64,000 bases of DNA from an uncultured Oscillospiraceae bacterium (GTDB lineage Bacteria; Bacillota; Clostridia; Oscillospirales; Oscillospiraceae): the NCBI GenBank assembly GCA_947624385.1, contig CANQJZ010000004.1, positions 1 to 64,000 of the forward strand, written 5' to 3'. The position numbers and the translations under genes were made by a program. Below, piece after piece: positions 59,445-64,000 of the stretch (position 1 is the stretch's first letter; each line of letters opens with the position of its first letter). The notes under the pieces are model-generated. The model made no database searches. It was not told where the DNA came from and was given only the letters and a program-made list of their open reading frames with translations.

Positions 59445-59473
59445 TTGCAAATGGCCCTGGGGTGTTTTATAAT
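59445..59473 (+). promoter_or_regulatory. Promoter of the TM1266-like / ABC transporter operon
   Basis: TTGCAA (59445-59450), 17-nt spacer, consensus TATAAT (59468-59473). Confidence 0.75.
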
Positions 59474-59479
59474 GAAAAT

Positions 59480-59608
59480 CAATAAAGCGTGGCTGACGCC
59501 AAAACGGGGAGTTGCAGCGAAAGGCACGGTCCAGCGGAGCGGCGGCTCCGCCGTTGGCCGCGCCGGTTTTTGGCGCGGCGGCGTTATTGTAAGGGGAGAG
59601 AGAAAGCT
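59480..59608 (+). promoter_or_regulatory. Structured 5' leader of unknown class
   Basis: About 130 nt between promoter and start codon. It contains GCGT-GGCTG-ACGC, a GCGGAGC..GGCTCCGC region and a strong final stem GCCGCGCC-GGTTTTT-GGCGCGGC just before the ribosome site. No known riboswitch consensus was recognised. It may be a regulatory leader or attenuator. Confidence 0.4.
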
Positions 59609-59869
59609 ATGATGGTAACACGCGTTGCCGTGATCGGCATCATTGTGGAGAACACGGACAGCGTTGAACAGCTCAACGCCATATTGCACCGCTATTCCGG
59701 TTATATCCTGGGCCGGATGGGGATACCTTACCGGGGCCGGGACATCAATATCATCAGCATTGCCGTGGACGCGCCCCAGGACGTGACCAACGCCCTGTCC
59801 GGCGAGATAGGAGCGCTGCCCGGCGTCAACGCCAAAACAGCCTATTCCCACGTGATTTCCCGGCCCTGA
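59609..59869 (+). CDS. TM1266-like iron-only hydrogenase system regulator
   Basis: An 86-residue ferredoxin-fold (ACT-like) protein. TRVAVIGIIVENTDSVEQLN, HRYSGYILGRMGIPYR and the later ISIAVDAPQDVTNALSGEIG and LPGVNAKTAYS are characteristic of the family named from Thermotoga TM1266. Its link to [FeFe]-hydrogenase maturation is from gene neighbourhoods elsewhere. Here it heads an ABC importer operon. AGGGGAG precedes two adjacent ATGs (59609 and 59612); either could be used. Confidence 0.85.
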   Translation: MMVTRVAVIGIIVENTDSVEQLNAILHRYSGYILGRMGIPYRGRDINIISIAVDAPQDVTNALSGEIGALPGVNAKTAYSHVISRP

Positions 59870-59918
59870 CCCGAAAAGGCCGGACAGGCGGGAAAGGCAT
59901 ATGAAAGGGGACCTTTCC

Positions 59919-60896
59919 ATGAAACGCCTGTATGCCACCCTGCTGGCCCTTGCCCTGTGCCTGAGCCTGTGCGCCGGAGCGTGCGCCAGCCAGGCCCGTA
60001 TCGACGAGGACCTGGCCGTGAACGTGATGGTCCTGAACGGGACCACCGGCTTCGGTATGGCAAAGCTCATGGCGGCGAGCGCCGCGGGCGACGCACAGCT
60101 CAACTATTCCTTTTCCGTGGAGACGGACGCCAGCAACGTGACCGCCGCGCTCATAAGCGGCGGGTGCGACATTGCGGCTCTGCCCACCAACGCCGCCGCG
60201 GCGGTGTACAACAAGACCCAGGGCGGCGTGCGCCTTCTGGCGCTGAACACCCTGGGCGTTTTGTATCTTGTGGTGAACGGCGAGGCCATGACGGTGCAGT
60301 CCCTGGCCGATCTGGACGGCATGCGGGTCTATGTCCCGGCCCAGAACCCGCTGTTCCTGTTCCAGGCGTTGTGCGGCGCGGCGGGCGTGGACGTGACCAT
60401 TGACGACACCTATGCCCAGCCCGCGGACCTGCGCACGGCCCTGGCCGCCGGCGAGGTAGACGCGGCGGTGCTGCCCGAGCCCATGGTGACCATCGCATGC
60501 GCCGCCAACGAATCGCTTATCCCGGCGCTGGACCTGACGGAGCAGTGGCAGAACTATTACCCCGAGAACAGTCTGGTCCAGGGCTGCGTGGTGGCGCGGA
60601 CCGAATTTGTCGATGAGCACCCGGCGGAGGTAGACGCGTTTTTGGAGGAATACGGCGCGTCCATCGCCTACGCCCGGGAGCAGCCGGCGGACGCCGCCGC
60701 GCTCATCGAGCAGACCGGGGTTTTCACCAATGCGGCCGTGGCGGAAAAGGCCCTGCCCCGCTGCAACCTGTGCTTTATCACAGGCGACGAGATGCAGACG
60801 GATATGGACGGATTTTTGCAGATCCTCTATGGCATAGCCCCCGAATCCATCGGCGGGGCCGTGCCCGACGAGGCGTTCTATTACAAAGGTCAATAG
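59919..60896 (+). CDS. ABC transporter substrate-binding protein of the NMT1/SsuA type
   Basis: 325 residues with a signal peptide (residues 1-22). A clear lipobox is not seen despite cysteines near the cleavage site. The mature part has the type II binding fold: VMVLNGTTGFGMAKLMA, CDIAALPTNAAAAVYN and YVPAQNPLFLFQALCG. NMT1/THI5-like proteins bind thiamine precursors, sulfonates or similar small molecules; the ligand cannot be told. The ATG at 59919 is preferred since AAAGGGGAC precedes it. Permease and ATPase genes follow immediately. Confidence 0.85.
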   Translation: MKRLYATLLALALCLSLCAGACASQARIDEDLAVNVMVLNGTTGFGMAKLMAASAAGDAQLNYSFSVETDASNVTAALISGGCDIAALPTNAAAAVYNKTQGGVRLLALNTLGVLYLVVNGEAMTVQSLADLDGMRVYVPAQNPLFLFQALCGAAGVDVTIDDTYAQPADLRTALAAGEVDAAVLPEPMVTIACAANESLIPALDLTEQWQNYYPENSLVQGCVVARTEFVDEHPAEVDAFLEEYGASIAYAREQPADAAALIEQTGVFTNAAVAEKALPRCNLCFITGDEMQTDMDGFLQILYGIAPESIGGAVPDEAFYYKGQ

Positions 60897-60897
60897 C

Positions 60898-61665
60898 ATG
60901 AAAAGCCGGAGAATACCGGGAAAAGGGATATTCACTCTGGCTTTCTGGCTGGGAGTGTGGGCGCTGGTCGCCGCGGCCGTGGACCGGGAGCTCTTGTTCC
61001 CCGGTCCCGTCACCGTGGCCCGGCGCCTTGCGGCATTGGCCGGGGAGGGCATGTTCTGGCGCGTCACCGCCGTAAGCCTGCTGCGCATCATATGCGGCGC
61101 GGCGGCGGGCATTTTCGCCGGGGCGGTGCTGGCCCTGGGGACGGACAGGTCCAGGCTGCTGGACGCGCTGTTCGCGCCGCTGATGGGCGTTATCCAGGCG
61201 GTGCCCGTGGCCAGCTTCATCCTGCTGGTGCTCATATGGGTCGGGCGGGACATATTGCCCACGGTGATCGTATTTTTGATGGTGCTGCCGGTGGTCTGGT
61301 CCAACATGTCGGAGGGGTTGCGCTCGGCGGATGGCGAATTATTGGAGCTGGCCCGGGTCTACGGCTTTTCCCGGTGGAAGACGGCCCGGCTGGTTTACGG
61401 CCCCTCCATCGCGCCATATTTCCTGTCCGCGTGCCGGGCCTGTCTGGGGCTGGCGTGGAAATCCGGCGTGGCGGCCGAGGTACTGACGGTCCCGGCCCAG
61501 GCCATCGGCCGGGAGCTTTACGAGGCGAAGCTGTACATGAACACGGCCGATCTATTCGCCTGGACGGCGGTGGTGGCGGTGTGCTCGCTGGTCATCGAAT
61601 ACCTGCTGGATGCCGCCATCGTGCGGCTGGGCCGGCGGCGCCGGATGGGAGGCGACGGGCCGTGA
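60898..61665 (+). CDS. ABC transporter permease (SsuC/TauC type)
   Basis: A 255-residue permease with six membrane segments. It matches the SsuC/TauC/ThiX class: PGPVTVARRL after the first segment, and the ATPase-contact loop ARVYGFSRWKTARLVYGPSIAPYF written here as the EAA-like motif around residues 155-175. It starts one nt after the binding-protein stop and overlaps the ATPase start (GTGA). Confidence 0.9.
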   Translation: MKSRRIPGKGIFTLAFWLGVWALVAAAVDRELLFPGPVTVARRLAALAGEGMFWRVTAVSLLRIICGAAAGIFAGAVLALGTDRSRLLDALFAPLMGVIQAVPVASFILLVLIWVGRDILPTVIVFLMVLPVVWSNMSEGLRSADGELLELARVYGFSRWKTARLVYGPSIAPYFLSACRACLGLAWKSGVAAEVLTVPAQAIGRELYEAKLYMNTADLFAWTAVVAVCSLVIEYLLDAAIVRLGRRRRMGGDGP

Positions 61666-62258
61666 TACGCTTTGAGGACGTTTGCCTTTCCTACGGGGAC
61701 AAGCAGGTTTTATCCGGCGTGACGCTGCACGCCGGGCCGGGGGAGCACATCGCCCTGATGGGCCACTCCGGCTGCGGCAAGACATCCCTGCTGCGGCTGG
61801 CGGCCGGTCTGGTGCGGCCCACGGCCGGGATGGTCACGTGCCGCGCCAAGCGGCTGGCCTACGCCTTTCAGGAGCCGCGGCTGCTGCCCTGGTTCACGGC
61901 GGCGGAAAACGTGAACGCCGTGCTGGACGGGGGCCGGTCCGGCATGCCGAAGGCCCGCCAGTGGCTGGCGGAGGTAGGGCTGGCCGACGCGGCGGACGCG
62001 CTGCCACGGGAGCTCTCCGGCGGGATGGCCCAGCGGGTGAACCTGGCCCGGACACTGGCACGGGAGGGGGACCTGCTGCTGTTGGACGAGCCGCTGAAGG
62101 AGCTGGACGAGGCCCTGTGGGAGGATATTTTGGCCCTGCTCCAGCGCCACGCGGAAGGCCGGACATTGCTGGTGACCACCCACGACATCCGCGCCGCACG
62201 CGCCCTGGCCGACCGGGTCTATACGTTCCGGGAGGGAACGTTTGTGCCGATAGAGTGA
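61662..62258 (+). CDS. ABC transporter ATP-binding protein
   Basis: A 198-residue ATPase, slightly shorter than usual. Walker A is GHSGCGKTSLL (near residue 35), the Q-loop FQEPRLLPW, the signature LSGGMAQRV, Walker B LLLLDEPLKELDE and the H-loop TTHDI, all intact. It starts with GTG overlapping the permease stop; GGGAGG is upstream. It completes a binding protein, permease and ATPase importer of the nitrate/sulfonate/thiamine-precursor class. Confidence 0.92.
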   Translation: MIRFEDVCLSYGDKQVLSGVTLHAGPGEHIALMGHSGCGKTSLLRLAAGLVRPTAGMVTCRAKRLAYAFQEPRLLPWFTAAENVNAVLDGGRSGMPKARQWLAEVGLADAADALPRELSGGMAQRVNLARTLAREGDLLLLDEPLKELDEALWEDILALLQRHAEGRTLLVTTHDIRAARALADRVYTFREGTFVPIE

Positions 62259-62261
62259 TTT

Positions 62262-62397
62262 TCTCTCCCCCAGTCAGCGCCAAAGGCGCTGACAGCCCTC
62301 TCGTCAGAGGGGGCCTTTTTATATGGAAAATTCATTGAAAAAAGCCTCCCTCTGACGAGGGGGGTGGCGCGGCGCAAGCCGCGTCGGAGGGAGAGAC
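62262..62397. repeat. Interspersed repeat, family C, copy 3
   Basis: About 136 bp, same orientation and order as 34574-34706, with TATGGAAAATTCATTGAAAA in the AT-rich centre. It follows the ATPase stop by three nt. Confidence 0.85.
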
Positions 62398-62408
62398 AAT
62401 AAAAAACC

Positions 62409-62442
62409 GGGGCTGTCGAAAGACAGCCCCTTCTTTGTTTTT
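62409..62442. terminator. Terminator between the ABC operon and the Sfp-type gene
   Basis: GGGGCTGTC-GAAA-GACAGCCCC followed by TTCTTTGTTTTT on the plus strand and GGTTTTTTATTG on the minus strand. Confidence 0.9.
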
Positions 62443-63097
62443 ATGCTCTCAGTCTCTCCTGCTCGCGGAAGGACGCCAGGACTTCCTCGGTGTCCAGGAC
62501 CACGGGCGGCTGGATATCCTCGCCCTTGTGGGCGCAGACCGTGGCCAGATATTCCCCGTCCAGCCAGAACTCATGGAACTGCCAGCCCTCGGGGCCGTGG
62601 ATCACGTCCTCCTGATCCAGGCGGAGAAGCTGGTTGCGGCTCACCGCCTTGACCCACGCTTCTTTACGGGTCCAGATGCGGAAGAAGTCCCGGTTCTGTT
62701 CCTCATGGGGCTGCTCCGCCAGCCAGTCCCGCTCCCGGAAGTGGAACCGGCGGGCCACCGACATGTGTACGGGCCGTATCTGCTGCACGTCCGCGCCGAT
62801 CTCGTGGTCGCTGATGGCGCACATGGCGTATGGCCCGGAGTGGGACAGACTGAAGTGCAGGTCCTCCCGCCGGGCGAACACAGGCTTGCCCGCCTGCAAA
62901 AACCGCACCGGTTCCTCCGGCTCCACGCCGTGCTTCTCCACCGCGTACCGCCACAGCAGGCCCGCCCCCAGGCTGGCCTCACGGGCCGGGGCGTAATGCA
63001 GCCGCTCCATCCGTCTGCGCCGCCACCGGGGCAGGTAGTACGTCCCTTCCTCCGTCAGGGACTCAGCCGGGTTTTTCAAAATGAAGATCTCTGTCAT
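62441..63097 (-). CDS. 4'-phosphopantetheinyl transferase, Sfp type
   Basis: Transfers phosphopantetheine from CoA to carrier proteins. 218 residues, the Sfp size class. It has LHFSLSHSGPYAMCAIS, the metal-binding IGADVQQIRP (Asp near residue 105) and FFRIWTRKEAWVKA (catalytic W-x3-K-E-A). No synthase genes are adjacent, so it may serve carriers elsewhere in the genome. It lies six nt after the transglutaminase-like gene on the same strand. Confidence 0.9.
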   Translation of the reverse strand: MTEIFILKNPAESLTEEGTYYLPRWRRRRMERLHYAPAREASLGAGLLWRYAVEKHGVEPEEPVRFLQAGKPVFARREDLHFSLSHSGPYAMCAISDHEIGADVQQIRPVHMSVARRFHFRERDWLAEQPHEEQNRDFFRIWTRKEAWVKAVSRNQLLRLDQEDVIHGPEGWQFHEFWLDGEYLATVCAHKGEDIQPPVVLDTEEVLASFREQERLRA

Positions 63098-63103
63098 TTT
63101 TTC

Positions 63104-64000
63104 TCACCAACTCGCGTTATACCAGTAATGATAGATGGCGTGATTCAGGATGTGGAACAGGTCCAGATCGGCGTGCCGGTACTGGCGGGCATCCTCCAGC
63201 TCCACATCGTAGATCCAGTCCGTCCCGTCCTCCGGGATGACCACGAAGGAGTGGGGCGCGAACCGCTCGTTGACCTCGGCCGCCACGATCTGGGCGTTCT
63301 CCCCCAGAGCGCGGGCCAGCAGGCCAAAGGTCGCGGCGTAGCCATAGCAGGTGCCGCCGCCGTACTTGAAAAACCGGGCCGCCCGCTCGTTGATCCAGTC
63401 GGTGCTGCCCACGGTCTCCGGGTACAGGTCCTCGGGCACGTGCTTGTACTCAAAGTTGTCCTTGACGTAAAGATACGCCGCCTGCAGGGCCTCCACGCCC
63501 TCCAATTCATTGGCGCCGCTGGCCGCCAGCGCCTGGGTGAGCTTTTCGTCCAGGTCGATGTCGCCCGTCGTATAGCGCCCGTCCGGGCCGAAGGCCCAAA
63601 CGCCGTCCGTCGTATCCCGGACAAGCTCGCCGTTTTCGTCCGCCTCGTACAGCCACCCGTACATACGAAATACGCCCGGCTCCCGCACGGGGATGGCACC
63701 GGAAAGACACGCGTCGGCCATATAGGGCCACGCCCAGTCGTCCTGGCTCACGTCCGAGGGCATCAGCCCCGCGGTGAACAGCGCCTGGCTCTGGGGCTCC
63801 GGCTCACGCCCGGCCAGCCGTTCCAGAACGATGGCGGCCTCCCGCCTGGCGATGATCTGGGCGCTGTCCGCCGTGGACGGGTCGTCCAGCAGCGCGCCCT
63901 CGGACACGGCCGTGGCCACGGCGCGCACCCACGCCTGCTCATCGCCCTGCATTAGCAGGCCCAGCCGGTCCAGGGTCTCCGCCAGGTCGGCGCGGGTCAC
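63104..64000 (-). CDS. SLH / transglutaminase-like surface protein, 5' end outside the window
   Basis: At least 298 residues; the N-terminus is cut by the window edge. The visible part starts within SLH-like repeats (VTRADLAETLDRL, AQIIARREAAIVLERL, then DWAWPYMADACLSGAIP). The C-terminal half is a transglutaminase-like protease fold: Cys in GGGTCYGYAATFGLLARALG, His in FAPHSFVVIP and Asp in WIYDVELED, the expected triad. SLH repeats imply wall attachment, so it probably acts outside the cell on peptides. Sfp follows downstream. Confidence 0.82.
   Translation of the reverse strand: MTRADLAETLDRLGLLMQGDEQAWVRAVATAVSEGALLDDPSTADSAQIIARREAAIVLERLAGREPEPQSQALFTAGLMPSDVSQDDWAWPYMADACLSGAIPVREPGVFRMYGWLYEADENGELVRDTTDGVWAFGPDGRYTTGDIDLDEKLTQALAASGANELEGVEALQAAYLYVKDNFEYKHVPEDLYPETVGSTDWINERAARFFKYGGGTCYGYAATFGLLARALGENAQIVAAEVNERFAPHSFVVIPEDGTDWIYDVELEDARQYRHADLDLFHILNHAIYHYWYNASW

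Noticed and set aside
59480..59608. TPP riboswitch upstream of the NMT1-type operon
   Set aside because: The CTGAGA and ACCTGA..GGATAATGCC cores are absent.

Overview
The window looks like the chromosome of a GC-rich anaerobic member of the Bacillota, most like the gut Oscillospiraceae/Ruminococcaceae group; this is inferred from gene content and not tested. The pointers are AGGAGG-type ribosome sites, a perfect CIRCE operator, a yybP-ykoY (Mn2+) riboswitch, S-layer-homology (SLH) proteins, Mini-RNase III (MrnC), RqcH, a PTS IIC protein, a 2-hydroxyacyl-CoA dehydratase-type activase and a TM1266-type hydrogenase-system regulator. About 53 protein genes are supported. I saw no tRNA, rRNA or CRISPR array.

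Layout. 0.25-5.7 kb: two convergent secreted repeat proteins (acidic/proline hexapeptide linkers plus Fn3-like domains); the first is broken by one in-frame TAG. 5.7-7.7 kb: sugar-nucleotidyltransferase-like protein and AzlC/AzlD amino-acid exporter. 7.8-11.4 kb: CIRCE-controlled Hsp20, then an ACT protein, homoserine dehydrogenase and aspartate kinase. 11.6-15.6 kb: MarR regulator with a divergent small protein, and an rpe / 2-hydroxyacid dehydrogenase / glycerate kinase operon. 16-19.7 kb: GH13 amylase-type enzyme, a candidate small RNA, free-methionine-sulfoxide reductase and aldose epimerase. 19.9-25.7 kb: polyphosphate kinase and polyphosphate:AMP phosphotransferase, HAD phosphatase, UppP. 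26-31.5 kb: FtsK, MrnC, RqcH and an acetyltransferase. 31.6-38 kb: SLH protein, ferritin, alanine dehydrogenase, MalY-type lyase, esterase and an Fe-S aldo/keto reductase. 38-46 kb: a 1422-residue activase fusion, PTS IIC, a Mn2+-riboswitch-controlled ion permease and an AraC/GyrI regulator. 46-54.6 kb: an unrecognised large protein divergent from a GH42 beta-galactosidase, a ParB-like/BMP fusion, a phosphoesterase and a MATE pump. 54.7-56.9 kb: an AT-rich insert (TraX-like protein plus fragment) bounded by a 102-bp duplication of the 3' end of a cytidylate-kinase-like gene. 57-64 kb: SGNH hydrolase, DUF5808/PH membrane protein and GntR regulator with a palindromic operator; TM1266-like regulator with an ABC importer; Sfp-type transferase; an SLH/transglutaminase protein running off the right edge.

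The gaps are filled by three families of interspersed, hairpin-rich elements. Two of them (here A and C) are built from the same half unit in opposite arrangements. The third (B) occurs as a long copy, an internally deleted copy and solo hairpins.

Most worth following: the cytosolic ParB-like/BMP fusion next to a phosphoesterase, the Mn2+ riboswitch on an ArsB/NhaD-type permease, the candidate small RNA at 17.83 kb, the 102-bp duplication around the TraX insert, and the modular repeat families.
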